From: Bryobacterales bacterium
GTDB taxonomy: Bacteria; Acidobacteriota; Terriglobia; Bryobacterales; Bryobacteraceae
Direction: 5' to 3'
Assembly (NCBI GenBank): GCA_020852755.1
Contig: JADZAF010000055.1
Span: 1-47,564 of the forward strand
Length of the DNA stretch: 47,564 nucleotides
Part shown: piece after piece, positions 7,943 through 17,124 of the stretch
How the letters are laid out: each line of letters starts with the position of its first letter
Numbering within the stretch: position 1 is the first letter of the stretch
Program-made: the position numbers and the translations under genes
Notes under the pieces: model-generated
Database searches by the model: none
Told to the model about the DNA's origin: nothing
What the model saw: the letters and a program-made list of their open reading frames with translations, nothing else

Positions 7943-8704
7943 TTATCCGGATGGCGGCCTCTTCACCAGCCGGCAGCGCACGATGGCAGTGGTGAATTCC
8001 CGCGTGAGGCGGTTGTGAAGCAAGCGCAGCCTTCGTATGGGGACCGCCTCGAAGCCGGCGGCGGAGGCGAAGGAACTGGCCGCAACGAGTCTCTCGAAGC
8101 GGCGGATAGTCATCCGGTTGAGCCCGCCTTCCACCTCACCGAAACGGGTTGCCCCGTCGTGCTTGAAGGCGGCCCTCCAGAGCATGAGGGCCTGTTCGCT
8201 CAGTATCAGGTGGGCCCAGGGGAACACGGAAAACAGATGCCCGCCCAGGGGGTGATACCAGGTCGGCCCGAAGCTGATGAGGCATTCTCCGCCCAGTTTC
8301 AGAAGCCGGTAGATGGTTTCGAGGGCGCCGGCCGGGTCCGCAAAGTGCTCGAAAGTGTCGATGGAAATGACCGAATCGGCAGCTTCGCCGGTCGTTTTGG
8401 TGAAACAACAGGCTTCGCCCAGACCCGCCCGCCGTGCTTTCTCGCGGGCTGCGTTCAGGACCGTATCCCGGATGTCGATGCCGATGACGCGCCTGGCTCC
8501 CAGGGCCGCCAGTTCCAGGGCTTCCGAGCCCTCCCCGCAACCGAAGTCAATAACGGTTTTTCCCCGCAGCCCGGCCAGGCACTCCGGTCCCAGCAGGATT
8601 GCCAGTTTCGACGCGTTTCCGTAGGCGCTGCCTGCGCAACGCCCTGACTCATTGGGAAAAATCAGCCGGAGGAAATAGGATTCGATCCTTGCCAGTGCAG
8701 TCAG
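7943..8704 (-). CDS. SAM-dependent class I methyltransferase, no canonical start codon
   Basis: The open frame shows a clear Rossmann methyltransferase: motif I 'TVIDFGCGEGSEALELA', the acidic end of strand 2 'VIGIDI', motif IV-like 'VISIDTFEHFADP', then 'IYRLLKLGGECLISFGP'. The 'IDTFEHFADPAGAL' and 'LKLGGECL' pattern is that of UbiE/Methyltransf_11 proteins; substrate unknown. From the in-frame stop of the upstream gene (8837) down to the GTG at 8227 there is no ATG, GTG or TTG in frame. The conserved domain begins near 8690, so CTG at 8702-8704 is used here as a tentative start; ATT or ATC starts or a lost 5' end are alternatives. A perfect hairpin GCCACC-TGGG-GGTGGC at 8773-8788 separates it from the upstream gene. 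Confidence 0.6.
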   Translation of the reverse strand: MTALARIESYFLRLIFPNESGRCAGSAYGNASKLAILLGPECLAGLRGKTVIDFGCGEGSEALELAALGARRVIGIDIRDTVLNAAREKARRAGLGEACCFTKTTGEAADSVISIDTFEHFADPAGALETIYRLLKLGGECLISFGPTWYHPLGGHLFSVFPWAHLILSEQALMLWRAAFKHDGATRFGEVEGGLNRMTIRRFERLVAASSFASAAGFEAVPIRRLRLLHNRLTREFTTAIVRCRLVKRPPSG

Positions 8705-8836
8705 TTCGCGACTTCCCGCCCGGCGCCTGAGGCTTCCGAGGCTGGAGCCTCGAGCCCGGGCCAGCCCACCCCGCCACCTGGGGGTGGCTCGGCCAGGTTC
8801 GGACCCGCGGCGCCGGCACGCCGCGGGCGCTAGCGC

Positions 8837-9235
8837 TCACTTCGTCTTGAACCTCTCATCGATCTCCACCTGGTAGCCGGTGACCAGGCGGTTGGTTTCG
8901 TTGGCCATGCCGACCACGGCCATCAGCTCCTGGAACATGGCGTCGGTCATGCCCGCCTTGCGGGCGGCGGCGGTGTGGGAGGCGATGCAGTAGCCGCACT
9001 GGTTGGTGACGCTGACGGCCAGGTAGATCATCTCCTTGGTGAGCGGGTCGAGCGCGCCGGGGGCCATGATCTCCCTGATGCTTTCCCAGGTGCGGCGGAG
9101 AGTGGCCGGATCGTGCGCGATCGCTTTCCAGAAATTGTTGATCCAGTCGGTGTTGCGGGTGCGCATGATGTCGTCGAAGACGGCCCGCACCTCGGGACTG
9201 GCGTCGCCGTACTCGATGAAACCGAGAGTAGCCAT
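8837..9235 (-). CDS. Carboxymuconolactone decarboxylase / AhpD-like protein
   Basis: 132 residues, all-helical. The redox motif is 'TNQCGYCIASHTAAARKAG', i.e. CxxC-x3-H, as in AhpD-like alkylhydroperoxidase relatives. The N-terminus is 'FIEYGDASPEVRAVFDDI'. Members reduce peroxides through a disulphide relay or are uncharacterised CMD-fold proteins; the CxxC-H motif favours a thiol redox role. The ATG at 9235 is chosen because GGGGAGGGAAG lies just upstream and homologues begin there; the open frame extends further without a fitting start. It is divergent from the secreted propeller gene and upstream of the methyltransferase on the same strand. Confidence 0.85.
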   Translation of the reverse strand: MATLGFIEYGDASPEVRAVFDDIMRTRNTDWINNFWKAIAHDPATLRRTWESIREIMAPGALDPLTKEMIYLAVSVTNQCGYCIASHTAAARKAGMTDAMFQELMAVVGMANETNRLVTGYQVEIDERFKTK

Positions 9236-9374
9236 GAAACTTCCCTCCCCTCGAATCCCAGGATACGAGCGGAACGGGTGCAAGCCTAGTTCCAGTACGG
9301 CTACCCCGTCCTCGTCCTGAAAGGGGATGTCCAACTGCGTGTTTTGGCGTACGCTTAGCTTGGTGTATTTTGCC

Positions 9375-11393
9375 ATGAGACGAATGCACATCTGCGCGGC
9401 AGTACTGCTGCTCGCCCTGACAGGCCTCTCCGGCGCACACGCGCAAATCACGGTGGCAAACGGGGCTTCCTATGTTCCCGGCCAGGCGGTGGCGCCGGGG
9501 TCGCTGGCGTCCGTTTTCGGACAGGACCTGGCCACCTCTACCCAATCGGGGCCCTGGAGCCCCTTCGGGCGGCTCCCCCGGAGTCTGGGCGGGGTTGCGG
9601 TGACGGTCAACGGGGTCGCGGCGGGCCTGTATTTCGTCTCGCCGGGACAGATCCAGTTCGTGGTTCCCGAAGGTCTGGCCCCGGGGACCGTCCGGGTGGA
9701 AGTCTCGACCGCGCGGGGCCCGCTGGCGGGCGCCGTGACCCTGGCGCCGGCGGCGCCGGGCGTGTTTACCTGGGACGGAATGGGAGTGGGGGACGCGGCC
9801 CTGCTGCTGTCCGGCGTCTCGCACCGCGGACCCCTGGCGCTACGGGCCGGCGGGCAGCCGGTTGCCGTCACCCTGCTGGTCACGGGACTGGACCTCGGTG
9901 TGAAGCCCGCGGTTACGGTGGGCGGCACTCCCGTCGAGGTCACGGCGTACGGAGCGATACCCGCCTGGCCGGGCCTGCAGTATATACAGGTCGTGATCCC
10001 GCCCGATTTCGCAGGCTCGGGCCGGCTGCCGGTGGTAGTGACCTCGGGCGGCCAGGTGAGCAACATCATCCATGTGCAGATCACCGTGCCGGCGTCCGCG
10101 GCCGTGGCGCCGCCGCCGCTGCCGACTCCCGGAACCATAGGAGAGATCAGCGCGGCGGGCGGACGTGAAGGGAACTCGGTGGCGGTGAACAGCGCCAACG
10201 GCACGGCGCTGGTGGCCAGCCAGAAAGACGACCTGCTGCGGGTGATCGGCCTCGAGTCCAAGACGGTGCAGGGCAGCATTTCCCTGCCCCAGGACTCGGC
10301 GGCCCATCACGTGGCGGTGAACGCGGCCGGGAGCCTGGCGGCGGTAACCCTGCCGGGCAGAAACGCGGTGGCCCTGGTGGACCTGAGCGCGAACAAGGTC
10401 GCGGCGGTGGTACCGGTGGGAATCCTCCCGAGCCATGCCGCCTTTGCCGGAAACTCGGTGCTGGTCACGAATTCGGGAAGTTCGAACGTTTCGGTCATCG
10501 ATACCGGAAGCAAGGCCGTCTCGGCGACGATTCCGGTCGGGTTCGGGCCCGCCGGCCTGGCCGTCTACGGGAACACCGCCGTAGTGGCCAACATGCAGGC
10601 GGGGAGCCTGTCGTTAATCAACATCAGCTCGAGGTCGGTCTCCACGCTGGAACTCGAGCGCGGCATCCGGCCAAGGGAAGTCGCCATCACCGGCGACGGC
10701 AAGAAGGCGGTGCTCACCACCCCGACCTGGATCGGTGTGGTGATCGTGGACCTGGCATCCAAGCAGACCACCAAGGTAGGGATGGATAGCTGGGGCGCGA
10801 TGGGACCGGGCGGCGTGGCGACGGACGGCAACCTGGCGTATGTGGCCAATCTGCTGAACGCCGGGGTCACGGTGATCGACGTGCCGAACGCGAAGGCCGT
10901 GAAGATGATTCCGGTGGACCGCACGCCGCGTTCGCTGGCGGTATGGCAGGGCAGGAACCAGCTCGTGGTGCTGTGCCGCAATGGGAACGTGCTGGACCTG
11001 GTGGACATGGCGACCTACGGGGTGGCGCCGGTCTACAGCGGCGGCGGAGGTCCGGGCGGCGGCGGCGGGGGCGGTTCGTTCTGGACCGCGCCGGTGGTCA
11101 CGACGCTGTCCCCACATACCGGGTCGCCGGGCAGCACGTTCAGCATGACCATCAACGGGGCCAATCTGCAGAAGACCACGGGCATCGTGTTCGACTTCGC
11201 GGACGGGAACACGCAGGGCACGGATGCGAATATCAAGGTATCGGAACTGAAGGCGTCCGCGGACGGCAGGCAGTTGACGGCCACCGTCCAGGTTCTGGCC
11301 CAGGCGGCGCCAGGATGGCGCATGATCCACCTGGAAACGACCGACGGCAACGTCTACCCGAATGCGCTGATGAGCGCGTTCCGGGTGCAATAA
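9375..11393 (+). CDS. Secreted protein: TIGR03437-like domain, beta-propeller, IPT/TIG-like domain
   Basis: 672 residues. The signal peptide ends 'TGLSGAHA' before QITVANGAS. Residues about 22-235 match the 'Solibacter' domain ('VAPGSLASVFGQDLA', 'VTVNGVAAGLYFVSPGQIQF', 'VAPAAPGVF'-type segments), which is usually C-terminal. About 255-560 are YVTN-type propeller repeats ('VTNSGSSNVSVIDTGSKAV', 'AYVANLLNAGVTVIDV'). After a poly-glycine linker (codons near 11040-11075) comes an IPT/TIG-like immunoglobulin fold ('VVTTLSPHTGSPGSTFSMTI'). It is probably an extracellular binding or adhesion protein. There is no catalytic motif. The ATG at 9375 is chosen as it directly precedes the signal peptide. 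TATTTT at 9366-9371 is a possible -10; no Shine-Dalgarno is obvious. Confidence 0.8.
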   Translation: MRRMHICAAVLLLALTGLSGAHAQITVANGASYVPGQAVAPGSLASVFGQDLATSTQSGPWSPFGRLPRSLGGVAVTVNGVAAGLYFVSPGQIQFVVPEGLAPGTVRVEVSTARGPLAGAVTLAPAAPGVFTWDGMGVGDAALLLSGVSHRGPLALRAGGQPVAVTLLVTGLDLGVKPAVTVGGTPVEVTAYGAIPAWPGLQYIQVVIPPDFAGSGRLPVVVTSGGQVSNIIHVQITVPASAAVAPPPLPTPGTIGEISAAGGREGNSVAVNSANGTALVASQKDDLLRVIGLESKTVQGSISLPQDSAAHHVAVNAAGSLAAVTLPGRNAVALVDLSANKVAAVVPVGILPSHAAFAGNSVLVTNSGSSNVSVIDTGSKAVSATIPVGFGPAGLAVYGNTAVVANMQAGSLSLINISSRSVSTLELERGIRPREVAITGDGKKAVLTTPTWIGVVIVDLASKQTTKVGMDSWGAMGPGGVATDGNLAYVANLLNAGVTVIDVPNAKAVKMIPVDRTPRSLAVWQGRNQLVVLCRNGNVLDLVDMATYGVAPVYSGGGGPGGGGGGGSFWTAPVVTTLSPHTGSPGSTFSMTINGANLQKTTGIVFDFADGNTQGTDANIKVSELKASADGRQLTATVQVLAQAAPGWRMIHLETTDGNVYPNALMSAFRVQ

Positions 11394-11478
11394 CGCGCTT
11401 TCCTTCCTTCGCCCGCGACTCGAAAACGCGCTGCAGAGCGGCGACTGGAAGGAGCGGTTTCCCTTCCCCGGCATCCAG

Positions 11479-11494
11479 TGTGAGCGTGCTCACC
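11479..11494 (+). promoter_or_regulatory. CRP-family-like operator TGTGA-N6-TCACC
   Basis: TGTGAGCGTGCTCACC matches the CRP consensus TGTGA-N6-TCACA at 9 of 10 defined positions, and its core GTGAGC-GT-GCTCAC is a perfect palindrome. Its centre is at 11486.5. With the extended -10 at 11513-11521 the transcript should begin near 11528, so the site is at about -41.5, the classic class II activator position. It is not an FNR box (TTGAT-N4-ATCAA). A CRP/FNR-family activator is inferred; none is encoded in the window. Confidence 0.5.
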
Positions 11495-11512
11495 GACTTC
11501 CGGTGCGCGCGA

Positions 11513-11521
11513 TGCTATGCT
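11513..11521 (+). promoter_or_regulatory. Extended -10 element of the nitrate-reductase-like cluster
   Basis: TGCTATGCT is a TG-N-TATGCT extended -10. There is no good -35 hexamer, as expected for an activator-dependent promoter with a protein site at -41.5. The leader to the GTG at 11552 would be about 24 nt and lacks a strong Shine-Dalgarno. Confidence 0.5.
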
Positions 11522-11551
11522 GTGGGTTCTGGGTACGCCTGACACGACATC

Positions 11552-13783
11552 GTGGACCGCTCCGCACAACTGCGCCCGGCCGTTCAACTCGCGTTAGGGA
11601 CCGTTTCCTTCGCGGTCTGCTTCGCGGTCTGGGGATTGATGGGCGCGCTGGCTCCGCAGTTCCGGGAGCAGCTTGGGTTGTCGGCAACGGAAACAGGGCT
11701 GCTGGTGGCCGTCCCGGTGCTTCTGGGGTCGCTGGCCCGCATCCCGGTGGGGATGCTGGCCGACCGCTTCGGCGGGCGGCTGGTGTTTCTCCTCCTGATG
11801 CTGGCGGTGGCCGCGCCGGCCGCTCTGGGCGCCTACGCCGCTTCCTACCGGACGCTGCTGGCGCTGGGTTTCTTCCTGGGACTGGCCGGCTCCTCGTTCG
11901 CGGTGGGCGTGGGATTCGTCTCGCGGTGGTTTCCGCCGGAGCGGCAGGGCAGCGCGCTGGGCGTCTACGGCATCGGGAACATCGGGCAATCCGCCGCGGT
12001 GTTTTTCGGCCCCGTGCTGGCGCTTTCCGTGGGGTGGCAAAACGTGTTCGCCGGGGCGGCCGCGCTGCTGGTGGTCTGGGCGGCGATTTTCGGCGTCTCC
12101 GCACGCAACGCTCCGGCTCCGGCGCGGCCGCTGGGACTGGGAGAGATGCTGCGGGTGCTGGCCGGCGAACGCCTCTCCTGGGCGCTCTCCGCATTCTACT
12201 TTCTGACCTTCGGGGGCTTCGTCGCTTTCGGCATCTACCTGCCCAGTCTTTTGCGCGACGAGTTCAGGCTGGCGCCGGCCGACGCGGGATTCCGGGCGGC
12301 CGGCTTCGTCGTGCTGGCCACCCTGGCGCGTCCGGTGGGCGGGTGGCTGGCGGACAAGATCGGCGGGGCGCGCGTGCTCACGGCGGTGTTCCTGGGGATC
12401 GCGCCGTTCGCGCTGCTGCTGGCCTGGCCCCACATGGTTCCCTTTACCGTGGGCGCGCTGGGGTGCGCCTCGCTGCTGGGCGTGGGCAACGGGGCGGTAT
12501 TCAAGCTGGTGCCGCAGTACTTCCCGCACCAGACCGGAACGGTCACCGGGCTGGTGGGGGCCATGGGCGGACTGGGCGGATTCTTCCCTCCGATCCTGCT
12601 GGGCTTCTTCCGGGACACGGCCGGGGACATACGGCCGGGCTTCGTCCTGCTGGCCCTGGCGGCCTTGATCCTGTGGAGGGTGAACGCGCGCGTCTTCGTG
12701 CCGCGGGAGGAAGCCGTCAGCCTGGCGCTGCCGGCGGATTTCCGCCGCACGGCCGACCGGTTGAACGCAGGCGCCTGGGCCACGCTGTGGACGGGCGTGC
12801 TGGTGGCGGCCATCGTGGTGGGCTCGCGCAACCTGCAGAACTTCGACCCGGCCCTGGTGATCTACACCTTCGCGGTCGTGTTCGCCACCTGGGGCGTGAT
12901 CTACCACTACAACGTCTGGCTTGACAAGCCGCCGACGCGCGTCTACTGGGACCGGGGATGGGAACTGTTCTGGAACGGCAGCGTCCTCCGGAACCTCGGC
13001 AAGCTGGCGGGGCTTTCGGCCCGCAACCTGGCGGCCCAGACCTTCATCCTGCGGCGCTCGAGCCTGCGCTGGTGGATGCACCAGTTCATCTTCTGGGGAT
13101 GCGTGCTGGCCGTGCTGATCACCTTCCCGCTGGTCTTCGGCTGGATCTCGTTCACCACCCGGCTGGACAACCAGATGGTCTACATCACACAACTGTTCGG
13201 CTTTCCGGCCGCGTCGTTCCGGGTGCGCACGTTTGTTTCCTGGCTGCTGTTCCACGGCCTGGATATCTCCGCCGTGCTGGTGCTGGCCGGCATCGCGCTC
13301 TCGCTCTGGCGCCGCCTGCGGGACCAAGGCGCGCAAACGGTGCAATCCTTCGCGCTGGACTTTTTCCCGCTGATCCTGCTGTTCGCGATCTCGGTGACGG
13401 GGCTGGCGCTGACGGCCTCGCAGGTCTGGTTTCGCGGGCAGTTGTACGGATTCCTGGCGGTGACGCACGCGATCACCGTGGTCGGGGCGCTGCTGTATCT
13501 TCCCTTCGGCAAGTTCTTCCACATCTTCCAGAGGCCCGCGCAGCTCGGAGTGAAGCTGTATCACGAGACGGGCGACAGCGGCGAGGGAGCGCAGTGCGCG
13601 CGCTGCGGCCGGCGCTTTGCCTCGCGGATGCACATAGAGGATCTCAAACGAGTGCTGCCACAGGTGGGTTTCGACTACTCGATGCCGGGAACGGCCGGCC
13701 ACTGGCAGGAGTTGTGCCCGGCCTGCAAGCGCATCTCGCTTTCCAACGCGCAAATGCGGATGCAGGAGGAAGCGCGTGGCTAA
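11552..13783 (+). CDS. NarK-type nitrate/nitrite transporter fused to NarI-like di-haem domain and rubredoxin-like CxxC pair
   Basis: 743 residues. About 11-385 is a 12-helix MFS domain of the nitrate/nitrite porter type: '[18 protein letters not shown]' and '[16 protein letters not shown]' correspond to the two nitrate signature regions. About 405-460 adds two helices. About 505-665 holds further helices with His510 ('WWMHQF'), His568 ('LLFHGL'), His639 ('VTHAIT') and His657 ('KFFHIF'). The last pair is 18 apart, as are the haem ligands H187/H205 of NarI, so a di-haem quinol oxidase is likely. The tail has C682-x2-C685-G and C722-P-x-C725, a rubredoxin or zinc-ribbon pattern. The fusion links substrate import to quinol oxidation. 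It is the first gene of an overlapping cluster; the next start lies inside its 3' end. Confidence 0.8.
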   Translation: MDRSAQLRPAVQLALGTVSFAVCFAVWGLMGALAPQFREQLGLSATETGLLVAVPVLLGSLARIPVGMLADRFGGRLVFLLLMLAVAAPAALGAYAASYRTLLALGFFLGLAGSSFAVGVGFVSRWFPPERQGSALGVYGIGNIGQSAAVFFGPVLALSVGWQNVFAGAAALLVVWAAIFGVSARNAPAPARPLGLGEMLRVLAGERLSWALSAFYFLTFGGFVAFGIYLPSLLRDEFRLAPADAGFRAAGFVVLATLARPVGGWLADKIGGARVLTAVFLGIAPFALLLAWPHMVPFTVGALGCASLLGVGNGAVFKLVPQYFPHQTGTVTGLVGAMGGLGGFFPPILLGFFRDTAGDIRPGFVLLALAALILWRVNARVFVPREEAVSLALPADFRRTADRLNAGAWATLWTGVLVAAIVVGSRNLQNFDPALVIYTFAVVFATWGVIYHYNVWLDKPPTRVYWDRGWELFWNGSVLRNLGKLAGLSARNLAAQTFILRRSSLRWWMHQFIFWGCVLAVLITFPLVFGWISFTTRLDNQMVYITQLFGFPAASFRVRTFVSWLLFHGLDISAVLVLAGIALSLWRRLRDQGAQTVQSFALDFFPLILLFAISVTGLALTASQVWFRGQLYGFLAVTHAITVVGALLYLPFGKFFHIFQRPAQLGVKLYHETGDSGEGAQCARCGRRFASRMHIEDLKRVLPQVGFDYSMPGTAGHWQELCPACKRISLSNAQMRMQEEARG

Positions 13784-16037
13784 ACCTCCGCTCTCCCCGG
13801 ACGAACTCGCCCGGCGCTACGGGCCGCATCTGAACGAGACGCCGGCGGGAGGCTGGCAGCAGGAATCCCGCCACCCGGCCGAACGTTTGGTGAAGACGCA
13901 CTGCTGCTTCTGCGGCCAGCAGTGCGGCCTGCAGTTGAAGGTGCGGGAGAACCGCGTGACCGGCTTCGAGCCCTGGGAGGAGTTCCCTTTCAACAAAGGC
14001 ATGCTGTGCCCCAAGGGCGTCAAGCGCTACCTGCAGAACGAGCATCCCGACCGGCTGCTGGACCCGCTGATGCGGACCGAGCAGGGGTTCCGCGCGGCGG
14101 CTTGGGACGAGGCCCTGGATTTCACCGCGCGGCGGCTGCGCGAGATCCAGGAGAAATACGGCAAGGATGCGGTGGCGGTGTACGGCGGCGCCTCGCTGAC
14201 CACCGAGAAGACCTACCTGCTGGGCAAGTTCGCGCGCGTGGCGCTGGGCACGCGCCACATCGATTACAACGGGCGGCTGTGCATGGTGTCGGCCGGGACA
14301 GCCTACAAGCTGGCCTTCAACGTGGACCGCAGCCTCATACCCTGGAGCGAGATTCCGAAAGCGCAGGTGCTGTTCGCGATCGGCGCCAACATCGGCGACT
14401 GCGCTCCCATCACCACCGATTACGTCTGGCGCTGCCGGGACAACGGCGGGCGGCTGATCGTGGCGGATCCGCGCATGACGCCCATCTCGCGCAACGCCGA
14501 CCTGTTCCTTCCGCTGCGGCCGGGCACCGACCTGGCGCTGCTGATGGGCCTGCTGCACGTGGTGATCCGGGACGGGCTGGAGAACCGCGAGTTCATCCAA
14601 AGTCACACCACCGGCTTCGAGGAAGTGGCGGAGTCGGTGCGGCCGTACGACCCGCGCCGGGCGGCGGAAGAGACCGGGGTGGCGCCGGAATCGATCGAGA
14701 AGGCGGCCCGCTGGATCGCGCGTGCGGAGCGCTGCGTGATGCTGCACGCGCGCGGCCTGGAGCACCAGTCCAAGGGCGTGGAGAACGTGCTGGCGCTGAT
14801 CAACCTGGCGCTGGCTACCGGGCACGTAGGGAAGGAGGGATCGGGGTGCACCATGATCACCGGCCAGGGCAACGGGCAGGGCGGGCGCGAGCACGGGCAG
14901 AAATGCGACCAGCTCCCCGGCCAGCGTTCCCTGACCGACCCGGCGGCGCGGGAGCACGTGGCGCGTGTCTGGGGCATCGCGCCGGAGGAGCTGCCGGGCC
15001 CCGGGCTGACGGCGCAGGAGATCATGAACGCCATCCACGCCGGGGAGATCAAGGCCCTGCTCTCCATCTGCTTCAACCCGGTGGTTTCCCTGCCCGATTC
15101 GAACTTCACCCGGGCCGCGCTGGAGCGCATAGAGTTCCTCGGCATCATCGATTTCTTCCTCTCGGAGACGGCGCATTATGCCGACGTCGTGCTGGCGGGC
15201 AGTCTGCAGGAAGAGGAGGAAGGGGTAACGGCCAGCGTGGAGGGGCGTGTCATCCACATCCGGAAAGCGGTGGATCCGCCCGGCAATGCGCGGCAGGATT
15301 CCTGGATCGTCGGCGAGCTGGCCCGGCGTTTAGGGAAGGCGCAATATTTCCCGTTCCAGTCGACGCGGGAGATCTTCGACGAGTTGCGGGAGGCCTCGCG
15401 GGGCGGGATCGCCGATTACTACGGAATCACCTATGAGAAGATCGACCGGCAGCTGGGCGTCTTCTGGCCCTGCCCTTCCCCGGAGCACCCGGGCACGCCG
15501 CGGCTGATCGAGAACGGGCGATCGTTCTTCCCGGACGGAAAGTGCCGGTTCAACGTGACCCAGTGGCGTCCCAGCGGCGACCCCGTGGACGAGCAGTTTC
15601 CCGTCTATCTGACTACCGGGCGCGTGGTCAGCCAGTATCTTTCCGGGACGCAGACGCGGCGCATCGGCGGGCTGGTGGCGATCTATCCCGAGCCCCGGGT
15701 GGAGATCCATCCGCGCCTGGCGGAAGCACACGGCATACGGGACGGGGACTGGGTGACGGTGACGACGCGGCGCGGCGAAATCACCTTGCAGGCCCTGGTG
15801 GTGCGGACCATACGGCCCGACACGGTGTTTATTCCGTATCACTGGCCGGACGGCCGCAGCGCCAACCGGCTGACGCACCGCACGCTGGACCCGCGCAGCA
15901 AGATCCCCGAGTACAAGGTCTCGGCCTGCCGGATCCGAAAAGCGGAGCGCCCGCCCGAGTGGGCGGTGCAGAAGGGGCCGCCGCAGCCGCGGGCGCAGGC
16001 CCCCGGGGCGCCGGCGCCGAGGGGAGGGACGGGGTAG
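13776..16037 (+). CDS. Nas/Nap-type molybdopterin oxidoreductase (probable nitrate reductase)
   Basis: 753 residues from GTG, with AGGAGGA 5 nt upstream. A [4Fe-4S] site is formed by C43-x2-C46-x3-C50 and C78 ('GMLCPKG'). The Mo ligand is C169 in '[10 protein letters not shown]', the equivalent of the NapA/Nas cysteine rather than the FDH selenocysteine/cysteine context. '[10 protein letters not shown]', '[20 protein letters not shown]' and the C-terminal molydop-binding domain ('[19 protein letters not shown]') are typical bis-MGD enzyme features. There is no twin-arginine leader, so it is cytoplasmic. Most likely it reduces nitrate to nitrite; formate dehydrogenase-like or other oxyanion chemistry is the alternative. 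It overlaps the transporter fusion by 8 bp and the ferredoxin by 1 bp. No nitrite reductase or NarJ-like chaperone is nearby. Confidence 0.85.
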   Translation: MAKPPLSPDELARRYGPHLNETPAGGWQQESRHPAERLVKTHCCFCGQQCGLQLKVRENRVTGFEPWEEFPFNKGMLCPKGVKRYLQNEHPDRLLDPLMRTEQGFRAAAWDEALDFTARRLREIQEKYGKDAVAVYGGASLTTEKTYLLGKFARVALGTRHIDYNGRLCMVSAGTAYKLAFNVDRSLIPWSEIPKAQVLFAIGANIGDCAPITTDYVWRCRDNGGRLIVADPRMTPISRNADLFLPLRPGTDLALLMGLLHVVIRDGLENREFIQSHTTGFEEVAESVRPYDPRRAAEETGVAPESIEKAARWIARAERCVMLHARGLEHQSKGVENVLALINLALATGHVGKEGSGCTMITGQGNGQGGREHGQKCDQLPGQRSLTDPAAREHVARVWGIAPEELPGPGLTAQEIMNAIHAGEIKALLSICFNPVVSLPDSNFTRAALERIEFLGIIDFFLSETAHYADVVLAGSLQEEEEGVTASVEGRVIHIRKAVDPPGNARQDSWIVGELARRLGKAQYFPFQSTREIFDELREASRGGIADYYGITYEKIDRQLGVFWPCPSPEHPGTPRLIENGRSFFPDGKCRFNVTQWRPSGDPVDEQFPVYLTTGRVVSQYLSGTQTRRIGGLVAIYPEPRVEIHPRLAEAHGIRDGDWVTVTTRRGEITLQALVVRTIRPDTVFIPYHWPDGRSANRLTHRTLDPRSKIPEYKVSACRIRKAERPPEWAVQKGPPQPRAQAPGAPAPRGGTG

Positions 16038-16630
16038 TGTTCGGCTACGAGTTCTACGTCGATCCCTCGCGCTGCATCGGCTGCCAATCCTGCGTGAAGG
16101 CCTGCGAGGAGTGCGAGACGCACCGCGGGCATTCGATGATCAATTTCGACTTCGTCGACCGGCGGGAGACCATCGCGACGGCAGCCTACGTGTGCTGGCA
16201 CTGCGACAATCCGACCTGCGCGCAGGTGTGCCCGGCCGACGCCATCAAGAAAGGCCCGGACGGCGTGGTGCAGTCTTCGCTGAAGCCGCGCTGCATCGCC
16301 TGCTCGAACTGCGTGCTGGCCTGCCCCTTCGGCATTCCGAAGATGTATCCCGAGTACGAGCAGATGATGAAGTGCGACATGTGCTACGACCGGACCTCGG
16401 TGGGCAAGCGCCCGATGTGCGCCACGGTATGTCCCAGCCAGGCGCTGGCCTACGTGACCCCGCAGCAGATCGCGCAGCGGCGCGAGAAGCCCGTGAACGT
16501 GTTCCAGTTCGGCAATCAGCGGGTCACGACGAAAGTCTTCATGATGGCCCCGGCGGAGCGGGACGCGGTGAGTATCGACATCGTCGACTACATATGGGAG
16601 AAAGAGGATGCCCTGGTTCCGGCGACCTAG
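16037..16630 (+). CDS. Four-cluster ferredoxin subunit (DmsB/NrfC-like)
   Basis: 197 residues from a GTG that overlaps the previous stop (TAGTG), with a G-rich Shine-Dalgarno just before. Four cysteine groups are visible: '[14 protein letters not shown]', '[14 protein letters not shown]', '[12 protein letters not shown]' and '[20 protein letters not shown]', enough for four [4Fe-4S] clusters as in NarH/DmsB/NrfC proteins. No signal peptide, so it should form the cytoplasmic electron wire into the molybdopterin subunit. Its 3' end overlaps the Rieske gene by 23 bp, implying translational coupling. A longer in-frame upstream extension exists but runs in another frame of the molybdopterin gene and is not used. 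Confidence 0.88.
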   Translation: MFGYEFYVDPSRCIGCQSCVKACEECETHRGHSMINFDFVDRRETIATAAYVCWHCDNPTCAQVCPADAIKKGPDGVVQSSLKPRCIACSNCVLACPFGIPKMYPEYEQMMKCDMCYDRTSVGKRPMCATVCPSQALAYVTPQQIAQRREKPVNVFQFGNQRVTTKVFMMAPAERDAVSIDIVDYIWEKEDALVPAT

Positions 16631-17123
16631 CAACGAACCGCTCTGGCAGGACGAGTTTTCCGTATATACGGCCGACGAGCGCTATGTGAACCGGCGGCAA
16701 TTCACCAAGTTCCTGACCCTGACCAGCCTGGCCATGTTCGCCGGACAGGTATGGATCCTGGTGAAGTCGTGGCTCTACCGGGCGCCGGAATTCCCGCGGC
16801 AGGTGGTGGCGCGCGCCGGCGAGATCCCGGTGGGCGGTGTGAAGCTGTTCCGCTACCCGGTTGCGGAGGAGCAGTGCATCATGGTGCGGACGGCGGAGGA
16901 CCGCTACGTGGCCTACAGCCAGAAATGCACGCACTTGTCCTGCGCGGTTTATTTCTCGCAGGAGAATAACCGGCTGGAGTGCCCCTGCCACGAGGGCTAC
17001 TTCTCGATCACCGATGGGACAGTGCTCCAGGGCCCACCCACCCGGCCGCTGCCCGCCGTGATCCTGGAACGGCGCGGCGACGAACTGGTGGCGGTAGGCA
17101 TGCAGACGCGCAGGGAGAGCTGA
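16608..17123 (+). CDS. Membrane-anchored Rieske [2Fe-2S] protein
   Basis: 171 residues. Rieske boxes are complete: C107-T-H109-L-S-C112 and C125-P-C127-H128-E-G. An N-terminal 28-residue tail is followed by a twin-arginine motif R29-R30-Q-F-T-K-F and a hydrophobic segment at about 35-55, as in the uncleaved Tat anchors of bc1/b6f Rieske proteins. The cluster domain would then face the periplasm. In this operon it is probably the link between quinol oxidation and the di-haem domain of the transporter fusion; arsenite-oxidase-type Rieske subunits are a structural parallel. ATG at 16608 lies inside the ferredoxin gene with GAGAAAGAGG upstream. Confidence 0.88.
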   Translation: MPWFRRPSNEPLWQDEFSVYTADERYVNRRQFTKFLTLTSLAMFAGQVWILVKSWLYRAPEFPRQVVARAGEIPVGGVKLFRYPVAEEQCIMVRTAEDRYVAYSQKCTHLSCAVYFSQENNRLECPCHEGYFSITDGTVLQGPPTRPLPAVILERRGDELVAVGMQTRRES

Positions 17124-17124
17124 G

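Noticed and set aside
8649..8840. 63-codon frame with ATG at 8840 as the lost N-terminus of the methyltransferase by frameshift
   Set aside because: Its translation has no methyltransferase-like features and the real domain already starts in the other frame; a frameshift is not supported by sequence alone.
11594..13753. 719-codon antisense frame opposite the transporter fusion, and similar long frames opposite or within the Mo enzyme (13644-15257, 13922-15436)
   Set aside because: Rich in Gln, Arg, His and Gly in the way typical of antisense or shifted frames of high-GC genes; the sense frames carry all recognisable motifs.
15542..16036. Long N-terminal extension of the ferredoxin
   Set aside because: It lies in a shifted frame of the Mo enzyme gene; the GTG at 16037 with a ribosome site gives the family's normal start.
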